In this document: one piece after another, positions 28,101-38,483 of the stretch
Position numbering within the stretch: position 1 is the stretch's first letter
How the letters are laid out: the number at the start of each line of letters is the position of its first letter
Assembly: GCA_005765155.1 (NCBI GenBank)
Contig: VCCP01000001.1
Coordinates: 7,130,001-7,194,000, forward strand
Direction: 5' to 3'
DNA: 64,000 bases
Source of the DNA: Zelopaecilomyces penicillatus
Lineage: Eukaryota; Ascomycota; Sordariomycetes; Hypocreales; Pseudodiploosporaceae
Notes under the pieces: generated by a model
What the model was told of the DNA's origin: nothing
What the model saw: only the letters and a program-made list of their open reading frames with translations
The model's database searches: none
Made by a program: the position numbers and the translations under genes

Positions 28101-31100
28101 GTCCAAGCCCAAGTCATTGACATGACAGCATTTGAACAAACGGGTCTGCAGAAGATTCGAAAAGTCAGCGAGTCTGCCAAGCAAGCTTGTGACTTCCAAA
28201 CACTCTTGCTCATTCACCCAATCGAAGAGACTGGAAAATCCACAAGCCTTCTGTTCAACGACACGGAGGATTTAGAAGACCAAGATGCAGATGAGGATGT
28301 TGATGACTCATTTGCCGGCTTTGACACTCATGCCATCACGATTGAGTGCGATCTAGAGAGCACAGGCGTACTGCTTCGCTTCAGATTCGACTCCAACGTC
28401 ATCAAGAAGCTTCAAGTAGAGAAGCTCGCTGCCCAGTTTGACCTGATTCTGCGCCAACTCTGCGACCCTAATAACAATCAGCTTAAGATTTCCAACATTG
28501 ATACAGTCAGCGCCGGAGACTTGACACAGATCTGGAACTGGAACGCAGTCGTACCAGAGACCATAGACCGCCCCGTACACGACATCATCGGTGAGACGGC
28601 CCGCATGTATCCTTATGCTCCGGCTGTCTGCGCGTGGGATGGCAACTGGACATATCAACAGCTCGACACTATTTCTACACATATCGCCCATCGCCTTGTT
28701 GGCCTTGGCGTTGGACCGGATGTTATTGTACCTCTTTGCTTTGAAAAGTCTCGCTGGATGCCCGTAGCGATGTTGGCCGTGATGAAGGCTGGAGGCGCAT
28801 CGGTCGCTTTGGATACCACGTTGCCTCAAGATCGCCTGCGCACTATTGTGCAACAAGTGAACCCATCACTTATGATCTCATCATCTTCGAGCCGGAAGCT
28901 CGCCGAAGGGTTGACTGACCAATCAATTATTGTCTTGGGCGAGGAAGCACAAGAAGAACTCGAAAAGTCCGAATCACAGACACTACCCAAAGTCATGCCC
29001 TGGAACAGCCTTTATCTTGTGTTCACATCAGGCAGCACCGGTGTTCCAAAGGGTGCAATCGTCACTCACTCCAACTTCAGTAGCGCTATTCATCACCAAC
29101 AGGAAATTACGGGCTTTAACAAGTCTACTCGTGTGTACGACTTTGCAAAGTACGCCTTCGATATCAGCTGGTCCAATTTCATCCATACAATGGCTGCGGG
29201 TGGCTGTCTTTGCATCCCGTCCCAGCAAGAAGCACTCGATGATATTACCGGTTCGGTTCTGTCTTACAATGCCAACTTCATAGACGTCACGCCGTCTGTC
29301 GCCAGCACATTGCGGCCCGCAGACTTGACTAGCCTTGAGACAATTGTGTTTGCTGGTGAAGCTCTTACAAACCAACAAGCCTCCTTGTGGTCTCAACATG
29401 TCCGTGTTCTCAATATGTACGGTCCAGCCGAGTGTACAGTCAAGGCTACGATGGCGGAGATTGATGGGACAGCCACAACTTCAGCCGCCAGCATTGGTCA
29501 TGGCATCGGTCTCTGTACTTGGGTGGTAGATCCTTCAAACCATCTCAAGCTGGCACCTGTTGGCACAGTGGGAGAATTGGTGTTGGAAGGACCGATTGTT
29601 GGGTCTGGTTATCTTGGCGATGCCGAAAAAACTGCAGCAGTCTTTATTGAAGACCCAGTTTGGTTGCTCCGTGGAGGACCTTCTCACCAAGGTCGCAGTG
29701 GGCGAGTATACAAAACCGGTGATCTTGTTCACTATAATGCAGATGGTGGTCTAACATTTGTCGGTCGAAAGGATGGGCAGATCAAAATCAACGGCCAGCG
29801 CTTGGAACTTGGCGATGTGGAATACAATCTTGCATCGAGCCTCAACACTGACTCCAAGGTCCACCTTGCAGTGGAGGTTATATCGCCTCAGGATAGTGAC
29901 GCACAGGTTCTTGTTGCATTTATCCAGTCTTGTGGACAAGTTGATGATCTCAATTCAGAAATGCACGCACTGACAGCTGGTCTTAACGATCGTCTCATGT
30001 CCAAGGTTCCGGCCCATATGATCCCGTCAGCCTACATCATGGTAGACAAACTCCCTCTTTCCGCTACCGGAAAATTAGACCGAAAGCAGCTACGCGCAAA
30101 CGGAGCGAAAATGACTCTCTCAGAGCTCATGGCTTCGACTTTGCAACCAACAGAACGACTGCCACCATCTACTCCAATGGAGTTGTGCCTACAGGGCCTT
30201 TGGGCTCGCATCCTTGGAGTTGATGCTGAATCAATTAGCGCAGACGATAGCTTCCTTCATCTGGGCGGTGATTCCATCCAGGCAATGAAACTTGCTAACG
30301 GAGCTCGAGATCAGGGCCTCCACCTCACCGTGGCTGACATTTTGGTGAATACAAAACTGTCACAGATGGCTTCTTGTCTCAGAAGTCAAGATGGAGAATC
30401 GCTGGAATCCGAATATGAGCGATTCTCGCTTTTGCCAACCGGAAGCCGTTTGGCAGTTGACCAACTTTTGACTGAGTATGGCGTTGCCAATGAGAATGTG
30501 CAAGACATACTTCCGGTCACTGACCAGCAGGCTCGATATCTCTTGGCAACCTACACCACGGCCCGTAGCGCTGTGTACTATCATACGCTAGACCGTGAGG
30601 GAGATTTCGATCTTGTCCAATTGAAACATGCTTTGGCAAGTCTCGTTGATCGACTTGAAATGATGAGAGCTGTGTTTATTGCATACAAAGATACTTTCCT
30701 GCAGGCTATTCTCAAGCATGTCAAGGTAGATCTTGGTGTATATGAGACCGCGACGGATAGCTTGGATGAGTACACACTGAAGTTGAAGAAGCAAGATTTA
30801 CTTTGCCCCATGCCTTTTGGCACACTAGTGACGAAGATTTCTCTTATTTGCCAAACACAAGAGAAGAAGAATCGTCTGGTAATAAGGCTATCTCACGCTC
30901 AATATGACGGTACAGCTCTCGCCAAGATGTGGTCTGCCTTTGACCGCGCTTACAACTCGGCCCCATATGATGATACTGAATCCAACTTCTCGCAGTATAT
31001 GCACTCATTGTCACTACTTGACAAGGAAAGGGCTACTGAATATTGGAGCAGAATGTTGGAGGGAAGTACCCGGACAGTCCTGAGAAGCCAGACAACACAT

Positions 31101-32063
31101 AAGCTCACGTATACTACTGGGCCCAGCATTGTCCAAAACATCCCCGCGTTAAACCTGCAATCCGAGGCATTCACTTTTGCCACCGTCTTGAAGGCTGCCT
31201 GGTCTTACGTGCTCGCACGATACACTGCCACTGACGATGTTGTGTTTGGCAGCTTTTTACATGGCCGTAACCAGCCAGGCTCACAGGACGTATTCGGTGC
31301 TTGTGTGAACATTGTGCCAGCGCGTGTCATCTTCCAAGAGGAATGGTCTGTCAGGGACTTGATCACCGCAGTCAATGCTCAGCAAGTAGCTAGCATCCCA
31401 TTCGAGACTATGGGTTCTCGAGATATCATTCGCAACTGCACAAGCTGGCCGAAGTGGGCCTATCTCAGCTCAGTCATCATACATCAAAACTATGAAGATC
31501 GCGCTACAGAAGAGCCAGAGATAGACTTTCATGCCGCTGACCTTTCCACGGGCGATATCGACAGTGTCGAGGTTTATATTACCTCTACACCAGGCGCAAA
31601 CAGCACAGAGATTGACATGAGCTTTGCGGACGTAATTCCACATGAACTGGCACGTCAACTCGCTGCGGATCTGTCAGACACCGTCATTCAGTTCTACGGA
31701 GACATGGATGCTAAACTCGACTCACCACGCGATATTCAGAACTTGACAGCTCAGCTACCGCTACCAACCGACACGAACACCACTTTGCTTTCATCTCCTA
31801 CCTGGGACCAGGTCGCAGCATTGGCTAGCTGTCCTACCAAGCTGAAGGATGCTCTCAACGCAGCTTGGCAAGATGTTTTCGGTGTACAAGCGTTATCTAG
31901 CGACAAGATCTCAAAAACATTCTTCGAAGTTGGTGGTGATGCCGACAACGCCGGTCAATTGGCTGCTCACATGCAGCGACAAGGCTACAAGCTCCGAATT
32001 GAAGACATTTTCGAGCAACAAACACCCTTTGAGCTCTTGTTGCATATGAGAGGGCAGATTTGA
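1106..32063 (+). CDS. Giant eight-module nonribosomal peptide synthetase
   Basis: Join(1106..25024, 25092..32063); about 10,296 aa, roughly 1.1 MDa. Domain order: A1-T1-C1-A2-T2-C2-A3-T3-E1-C3-A4-T4-C4-A5-T5-E2-C5-A6*-T6-E3-C6-A7-T7-C7-A8-T8-CT-T*. A-domain P-loops (FTSGSTGxPKG) lie near 1711, 5018, 8329, 13018, 16282, 21064 (degenerate), 25787 and 29021. Pantetheine serines in GGDS are at residues 625, 1733, 2835, 4392, 5529, 7083, 8617 and 9701. C1, C2, C4 and C7 carry HHALYDG (LCL type). C3, C5 and C6 follow E domains and carry SHxIxDG (DCL type). The E domains show HHLVxDLVSWR and NEGHGREPW. The final C domain has SHAQYDG, as in fungal macrocyclizing CT domains. Synthesis starts directly with an A domain, so no acyl starter is expected. 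The ATG at 1106 is the first in-frame ATG. By-eye specificity codes: A1 DVSNVALAG, A2 DVCIHILTF, A3 DTNDIGCPT, A4 DVSDLSTVK, A5 DTQEIGSPT, A7 DIQDIAGPI, A8 DISDVAMVK; I cannot assign substrates. The product is inferred to be a cyclic peptide with D residues after modules 3 and 5. Confidence 0.95.
20545..22180 (+). other. Degenerate adenylation domain A6 of the NRPS
   Basis: Aligned by eye to A3, A5 and A7 of the same protein. The P-loop FTSGSTGTPKG is here FSSGSNSSPKG. The segment carrying the substrate-amino-binding Asp (SYAFDTAW in A3) is PYSSQLTW, so Asp becomes Gln. YGPCE becomes YGCCE. GRKDAQVKINGQRVEL becomes ARKEDQVKIHGQHVDL. NPSGK becomes DQSSK, although the A10 Lys is kept. The reading frame is fully open with no stop codon, and the T6, E3 and C6 domains that follow keep their motifs. 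In the A-domain family the lost Asp anchors the amino acid alpha-amino group, so I infer that A6 cannot activate a normal alpha-amino acid. Confidence 0.85.
25025..25091 (+). other. Single intron of the NRPS gene (67 nt)
   Basis: Donor GTAAGT follows the codons for DPTE; the acceptor AAACAG precedes TACGATATC. Splicing restores DPTE-YDIAFNIS, matching DPTEYDITISI and DPTEYDVAISI at the same place in C3 and C5. A CTCAC branch-like sequence lies about 18 nt before the acceptor. An earlier AACAG (about 25065-25069) would leave the frame wrong. Unspliced, the frame stops at 25045. Confidence 0.93.
30415..32060 (+). other. Terminal CT (cyclization-type) domain and inactive carrier domain of the NRPS
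   Basis: The C domain (about 30415-31770) differs from the seven internal ones: its core is SHAQYDG rather than HHALYDG, and its N-terminal block reads DILPVTDQQ. It is followed by a carrier-like segment (about 31830-32060) with FFEVGGDADNAG where the other eight have GGDSI; the phosphopantetheine Ser is Ala at residue 10257. SHxxxDG terminal C domains catalyse peptide release by cyclization in fungal NRPSs. The trailing T-like domain cannot be pantetheinylated and may be structural or vestigial. Confidence 0.8.
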
Positions 32064-33164
32064 GTTTGCTATCAAGGGGACTAGGAGGATAAACATTGAA
32101 AATGTAGTAGTAAGCTGGATTACGATGGGTTTAGAATCTAGACGATCCATACTGAGGATCTTATTTTGAGCATTAGTATAGGCTCAATGTTTAGTTATTT
32201 ATTTTCTTGGAGTTTAGATAGACTGAATTTTATGTTTTTCCATGAATATCATTCCGACATTGTTTGAAGTATTTTCGTAATCAGTCGTGTTATAGCAATA
32301 GGTGTTGAATGGCATTTACCAATACATCATCTTGGCCCGGGGCTTTCACAGTCCCCCACTCTGAGATTTTACCACGTTGTCAACCCCTCCTCAAGTCTTC
32401 ACACGACATGAATCCATGACATTGCCAGAGTGGCATTGGCACATATTTAACGGCCGCCTGCGTCTCGTTATCAACTGCAGAACCCATCCAAAACCCTGTT
32501 TGAAAGTACAGTCATGCATCGTATAGCGATGATTGCATGCCGCCCATGGGGCTCGTGCCAATCAATTATAGTTTTTTTTTTTCGTTCAAGTGGCGACTTC
32601 TAAGTGAGGTGGACTTCTAGACCCCATTTCTATATCAGTACTGTGTAATTACAGGTACCTTGGTTTCGTTCGTGAGACTTCAAATCCATTCTTGATGCCT
32701 GCCAGCAACTGAAATCTGCATTCCTCTCCATGTTGCCATACCTGGTACGATATGCAAGGGCTGCCAGGACTGGAGGCTTAAATGTCAGCTGCTGCAAGGA
32801 GAATAAATGTGGCTGGACAGTGCAGCATGTAGGTGCCATTACTGGCGGCAGGCAGTTGAAGTCGTCAAAACTAGAAAAGGCAAATAAAGGTAGGGTAGCC
32901 AGCATGCTTGCATAGCATAGCGATCAGCATCATACTACGTACACGGTCAAGCACCCTAACTTCAAGGGGCTCGACCCATTAAAAATGCCAAAAAGATTGC
33001 AACTAGGTCCCCTCGCATGATATAATATCCTCTCATTATATGAAATTCGTTATATTCGGTAATGGCTTGACCACTCCGCGCGACAATTCCTCCCATGACC
33101 TCGAGTGGCGCCACTCTTTGTCGGTCTTTGTCGCAATAACAAGCGCCCGATTCACAGTATTGTT
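32064..33164. other. Convergent intergenic region between NRPS and methyltransferase
   Basis: Holds the presumed 3' ends of both genes. Visible are AT-rich stretches just after the NRPS stop (TTATTTATTTTC near 32198) and a T-run near 32571-32582. No open frame here looks coding. Confidence 0.5.
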
Positions 33165-34228
33165 CTAATCAGAATTCGTCTTCCGAGCAAGGAGGCTAAC
33201 CGGATACCAATACAACTTCTCACCAGCCTTTGTGGCATTATATGCGGAGTGGATGACGTGTTCCATGTCACTCTGAGATGGGGTGGACAGTCCCGGAACA
33301 CCTTGGACAGCTAGTATAAACTCAAAAGCACCTGAAAGGAAAGTTTTCGAAGACATAGGGACAAGGGCGAGAGGTAAAGGATCGGCCTTCAAGCTGATAA
33401 CTTCCAAGCTCTGACGTTCTACGTGACTTTTAATCTCATCAATCCATCTGCAGGACATGTTAACTCGCGAACGTTTATCTGACGGGGTGATCTTATGCTT
33501 GCTAACCTGAAATCAAGATTTAAAATGGGGAAAAGCGATCTCAGAAGTGTCAAAGCTTTGTTCGTTTCGACACCCTCAGCATGCAGCTTGCCAAGGTCTG
33601 CTTCGTCCCATTGGAGATGACCACCAGGTTCTAAAGATGAGCATTGTCAGCAATTTGAGCACCCTGGCTAAATAACTGTGATGTAAATGTCAGACACTTA
33701 CTCAACAGCGCTATTGCATGCCTAATTAAAGCGCTTGTATCATTGTTCTTTACTATACAGCACCACGCTCGCAGATGAACAACATCATATTTCCCAGCTT
33801 GGGCCTCTGGAATGGCACCGAACGAATCCATGATACCGAGAGTAACATTGCTGGGTAATGTTGTCTTGTGGGGGAACTGTGAGGCGGAGATGTCATAACC
33901 ATCTAATTGAACGGTGGGGGGCAATTGGGTAGCAAGATCAAGAAGCCAGATTCTGATACGGTCAGTTTGCGCAAAATGCTTAGTTTACGACGAGCAGACT
34001 AACCCTGTGCCAGTGCCAATTTCGGCAATCTTCATGTCTGGTTCAATGGGGATTTGGGGGTGGATTACATGGCCATTATATTTTGTAAACAAAAAGTGTT
34101 GGCAGTCCAGACTGATGGATATGAAATGTCAGAACAGGGGTTTTTCTGGTGATGGGCTTGCCAGGGCAGACTGACCGTATCGAACCATTTAGATCCCTCC
34201 CCAGTAAATAATTATCGCTAGTAGTCAT
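33165..34228 (-). CDS. SAM-dependent methyltransferase, UMTA/LaeA-like
   Basis: Five exons: complement(join(33165..33447, 33507..33630, 33702..33952, 34004..34111, 34176..34228)); 272 aa, with every junction in frame. The N-terminus reads NYLLGRDLNGSIRLDCQHF, the usual opening of this fungal family. The SAM-binding motif I is AEIGTGTGIWLLDLA (about residues 47-61). The acidic end of beta-2 follows in DGYDIS (about 71-76), then KYDVVHLRA and a post-motif LKPGGHLQWDE (about 137-147). Donors are GTCAGT, GTTAGT, GTAAGT and GTTAGC; acceptors are CAG or TAG. The protein probably methylates a small molecule or acts in secondary-metabolite regulation; the substrate is unknown. It is convergent with the NRPS about 1.1 kb away, so tailoring of the peptide is possible but unproven. 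Confidence 0.85.
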
Positions 34229-36030
34229 TAGTGCAACACTGTCGACAGCTTCACTTTGAACAATAATAGGCGAGTTATAGGTCGGTCTTTATTAATAAAA
34301 CTTGCAATGCAATCACGAACCACGGATAGAGTCGGGTCTTCTGGCAGTGTATGTATAGTGCACTGTCGAGTAAAGAAAGCCAAGTTTATATAGGTCTGCG
34401 TACAGTAGCCCTCCCTTCATCCGGCTTCGACGGAGCTTATCTTTGACAGATGGAGAATTTCTGTATTGGTATGTATGCCCTCATTGGTAATTATGGATCC
34501 GCAATATGAGGTAAGCTGATATAAGGCTGATGGAGTCAGCCCCCATCTCTATGAGATACAGTCACGACGGTGATAAGACAATTCAGTACTCGCAAGTCAA
34601 AAGTGTAGTTACCCCACCAGGTTGGGGGCAGTTATTTGGTCGCCGTCAACAAGCGCGACCCTCATTGCGGCAGGATTGGAAGAAGAAGGCTCTCAATTAC
34701 GTGCTCAGCTGACATTTGATGCAAAAGTGTACCAGCGATGATTCAAGTCACTTATGTGCTGCACTCTTTGGCTCCGTTGATGTCCTACACAGCCAGACTT
34801 CATATTAGACAGCTAGTGCACAGAGACTTGGGAGTTTTCATCATGACCCAAAGACTCAATGTGGGTGGTGGAGGCAGTGGTAGCGTCGGTAGTTGCTCGA
34901 CTTCAACGGTAAACGGAACGCTCGGCATGTATTGGGTATTGAAAGTACCTCGTTCCCACGGCAAGATATGGGAGAGATTTTGTACTGGCTAATACGCAAC
35001 CAGAAAGGACCCCGCTTAACTGATTTACATTACCAGTCAAACCCGTTGCTTGGGGGGCTTTGTAACAACGCGGGGATTGCGGCAGGATTGTCGCGATTAC
35101 AGGCAGTCTTGCGTGGATAAAGCGAGAACGGAATGTGTTGACAGTGTCTTTATGCCTCAAGACTAGTTATGGACTACTGCACCAGGGCATGCTTATTTCT
35201 AGCCAGTGCATTACTTTATCGCTCACCAAGAGTCACATGAACGGGTCTGTTCCGAACTGCCGACACGATGGCATGCATGACCTCCTTGCGTGTCTCGTTT
35301 CATCATGCTCGACTGCAGCTTTGTGCATGGTGACTCCATCTGTGATTGGATACTATTGTATACATGCAATTAGCAACAAATTGGTTAGTGGGATGCCAGC
35401 TCCGGTTTATGTAGCTTGAATAGGCTATTCCATGTTGTTTACAGTCAGCTCGGCGCCCTGACGTCCGATCAACTCCGCCCGCTGTCGAGCTGATGGAGGG
35501 AGGGGTTGGTCGCTGGCGATTGCCGTAAATTGCTCGGCATCCATAATGAAGACACTACCGGTACTAAACTGTGACGGGCGTAACAGCAAAGCAAGTGTTT
35601 AACAGAGGGTGGCAGAGCTTTCAATTAATAGGGGAAAACTCGTCCAGTATTCGCCACTAGGGTTGCAATAAACCTGTAATCGCCTGGGCTTTAGGAGGAG
35701 CTCATTATCGCCGAAATGTTTGTAGAAAGTCTGCAGTAAATGATCAACCATGGATTGAGATGCTGCCTATTCTATTCCCCTCCACAACCACCCCTGAAGC
35801 TCCTGAACACATGGAAATCAAGGCATCGGCAACATTGACGCCCGCTGAAAGCCGGAAATTGCTAGTACCCCAAGCCTCCGTCCCCTGTTATGCCACAGCT
35901 GAACTAACCAACTTTATCCCTGTGAGTGATCATCGCGCGTCGATCAACAAAGATAAGGTGGAGCAACTGGGTAGTAGACATTAAAGAAGCAGATAATAGG
36001 TATGATGATAATAGAGTATAAAAATTCCCG
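34229..36030. other. Intergenic region upstream of the methyltransferase
   Basis: About 1.8 kb without a supportable gene; open frames are under 100 codons with no recognisable features. It should contain the methyltransferase promoter (gene starts at 34228, minus strand) and the 3' end of the membrane protein gene. A 15-bp direct repeat is listed separately. Confidence 0.5.
34664..35090 (+). repeat. 15-bp direct repeat pair
   Basis: ATTGCGGCAGGATTG occurs exactly at 34664-34678 and 35076-35090, in the same orientation and 412 bp apart, inside the region upstream of the methyltransferase. It could be a duplicated protein-binding site, a remnant of a local duplication or chance. Confidence 0.4.
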
Positions 36031-37089
36031 CTAAGCAGTAAAAACCCTTGTCACCTCTATCTCAGGTTCGTCACACAACTTCTTGCACGCGCATTCTACA
36101 TCATGATCGAGAATCTCGTTGCCACTACCAGAACTAGAGGACGCCATCATAATGCCAGTCCCAGTCGGCATTGGTGATGAGGGCATACTCTTGTTGCTAC
36201 TGATAGCAAGCGCTTGGTGTGTGATGCCCGAGGATTTGACGCCAGGGTCGCTGCTAAACGACTGTAGACGAACCGTGATGGTGTCTGCGTAGCTGGGTTG
36301 GTTGGTGCTCGAGACCCTGTTTGCAGCGGCTAAATCGACGAGACGATTCAGGACAGTAAACTCCAGTTTGAGCTTGACGCTATATGCAAAGGGTTTCCAG
36401 GATATCTGGTAGTCGTACTGGTTCGCAAACTCCAAACTGAGAATGGTAATGTCGAGTAGAATGACGAGAACGTTGACGACAATGATGTGCTTCATCAAAC
36501 GGCGACTAGAACGTTTATTTCCAAGAGAGCTCCCAGATCTAGTAAAGTCTGATACCTCGATGATGTAGAAGGTGGAGAGCATGACTTCTTGAAGAAAGAA
36601 GATGATGACTTCCATCTTTTCGGCGATGGAGTAAGGCAATTCCCACATTTTCGGGTTGGCGGAAAATGAGCCATATACCATGGGGATAATTGTTCCATGG
36701 CAAACAATAGCGTCGATGATGACAAAGTACAGAATTATCTTTAGCTTTTTCTGATCCATCAACACTAAATGCAGTCGAGACCAAAGCACCAAGGACTGGC
36801 CCGTCACCATAAAGACCCAACCGATCAAGCTGAGCGTGCATGACAGATAACCTAGCGACACGGCGCCGAAAAATTTGATGAAGAAGCCGATGCAGGACAG
36901 TGCGACGCCAACGGTCGCGAGAAGGAAGGACCAGAAATACAAGCCGCCATATCGTCTGAATGTGAAGCCGATGATGGTGAAGAGCTCAATCACATTGTAG
37001 AGGGCCAAGCACAGAAAGACGACGATTATAATGGATGGTATGTTGTCGAGAGCATGTTCTCCGGAACCGTAGCTGCGAGCAGCATGCAT
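36031..37089 (-). CDS. Multi-pass membrane protein, fungal DUF7703-like
   Basis: Single exon, 352 aa, with a true ATG. Six clear hydrophobic segments lie at about residues 18-40, 50-72, 78-103, 117-139, 156-178 and 201-221, with a possible seventh near 234-256. A hydrophilic Ser-rich C-terminal tail of about 100 residues follows. The block YNVIELFTIIGFTFRR-YGGLYFWSFLLATVG resembles the fungus-specific integral membrane family DUF7703, which has no established function; I name the family from memory of that pattern. A sensory or receptor-like role is only a guess. It is on the same strand as the genes on either side but too far from them to suggest a shared transcript. Confidence 0.8.
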   Translation of the reverse strand: MHAARSYGSGEHALDNIPSIIIVVFLCLALYNVIELFTIIGFTFRRYGGLYFWSFLLATVGVALSCIGFFIKFFGAVSLGYLSCTLSLIGWVFMVTGQSLVLWSRLHLVLMDQKKLKIILYFVIIDAIVCHGTIIPMVYGSFSANPKMWELPYSIAEKMEVIIFFLQEVMLSTFYIIEVSDFTRSGSSLGNKRSSRRLMKHIIVVNVLVILLDITILSLEFANQYDYQISWKPFAYSVKLKLEFTVLNRLVDLAAANRVSSTNQPSYADTITVRLQSFSSDPGVKSSGITHQALAISSNKSMPSSPMPTGTGIMMASSSSGSGNEILDHDVECACKKLCDEPEIEVTRVFTA

Positions 37090-38483
37090 TCAAAGTGTGA
37101 CTGGTGGTTCTTGTTGTTGTCAAGGGACATTTGTTGCAAGCAATAGTTTAACAGGATCGGTTCGTAAACGGCCATTCGAAGATGCGGTTTTGAAGACTCT
37201 CGAGAAATGTAAGTCGGTAGTTGTGGGGAAGGGGTTCCGCCTTGGTCGTTATATGTCGCTTGGCAGAAGAAACATGGCATGCGTGTTGCTGGTGGCTGTT
37301 GCAGGTGGCAAGAAAGCATGAGGGTCGAGATTTCGATCAATATAATAAATGGCTGTGACAAGCCCTATTATAATATAGGTTAACACCGCGGAGTTAACTG
37401 GGGGGTGGAGGGCCTCGAATGAAAAAGAGCTGAGGAGCAGCTGGAATAAGGCCGTCCGTCTCCAACTAGCGCAAGATGCTGACAGGGAGGAGGAGGAGGG
37501 ACTGCCAAGCTAACCCTGTGATCCATCTCACCCGCGCTGGCGTTTCGATGTCCATTGTGAAAAGGGCTGAAGCAAACACTGAGGCGTTGTGTCATCCAAG
37601 CATCATCCACGAAAAAGCAGGGCTTTTTAATCTACATTTTAAGCATGAAACAGGATGTAATGCTATCCCAGGGGGTGTGACAGGAGAGCTTAGTCGACGC
37701 CGCTCATTCCCCTCGTTCAGTTTTTTTTTTTTTTTTTTTTGTTTCTTCTCTCCCTTTGCTTTCCGTCTTACCCAGCCGCACATCAACCAACAACTAGTTC
37801 ATGGATGGCTTTAAATTCGTAACTGCAAAGCTTACTATTTTCTGAGTGGCGCGGCGTCTAGCGGTGGTGATTTGATCGACGCTGGCATGGGTGGGGTCCG
37901 CCGCACCTTCAGCTCCGGCGCCAGCGATGCGCCCGAAATACCTCCATATAGATTGTCCAATACCTGCCAGCCGGTTGTCATTTGTGGGAGAAATGAAAGT
38001 CTCGCGGCAGTTACCGCTTGGCGACGATGAACAAGCTCAGAGGGGCTGTCAGGTTTGGCGCAGCCATTGTATCAGGCTCAGATGCCGTAGCCTCGATAGC
38101 CGCCGCGCGCGATGAGACAAAGGACATCTCTTACATATACTTTACTCAGATTAGCATTTGTTTCCATTAAGCCTTACCAGTAATAATGCAAGTGAACTCG
38201 CTTCCTTGTTATACATCGTTCATTCAAGTTCGGATCTTCCCATCGACCAGGGCTTGTGCAACACAGGGCGGCTGTTGGCTGACGGACTAGTAGTCGCTAG
38301 CCCTGGTTCAAGTAGTGATGGCAGAAGCAAAGACTCTGCTGAGAATTAATTTCAGAGTGTTGATCAATGTAGGCATTCAGACATTTAATGTGTCAAAGGG
38401 ATGCGGAGTACACTAGGAGCAGACATCTAGACTTGTCTATTTCACACTTCAAATTACACTACAGTATGTGCGCGATTATTGTT
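37090..38483. other. Intergenic region with long poly-T tract
   Basis: About 1.4 kb. It contains the promoter side of the membrane protein gene and the 3' side of the DUF6891-like gene. The only striking element is the T20 run followed by a pyrimidine-rich tract (listed separately). No credible coding sequence. Confidence 0.5.
37721..37740 (+). repeat. Poly-T homopolymer (T20) with pyrimidine-rich flank
   Basis: Twenty consecutive T residues followed by a pyrimidine-rich stretch to about 37765. It lies 0.6 kb upstream of the membrane-protein ATG (minus strand, so poly-A in sense). Such tracts are common in fungal promoters as nucleosome-excluding sequence; the length is likely to vary among isolates. 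Confidence 0.8.

Noticed and set aside
1106..32063. Assignment to serinocyclin or another known Metarhizium/Fusarium peptide
   Set aside because: The positions of E domains (modules 3, 5, 6) and the inactive A6 do not map cleanly onto the D residues of serinocyclin as I recall them, and specificity codes could not be assigned.
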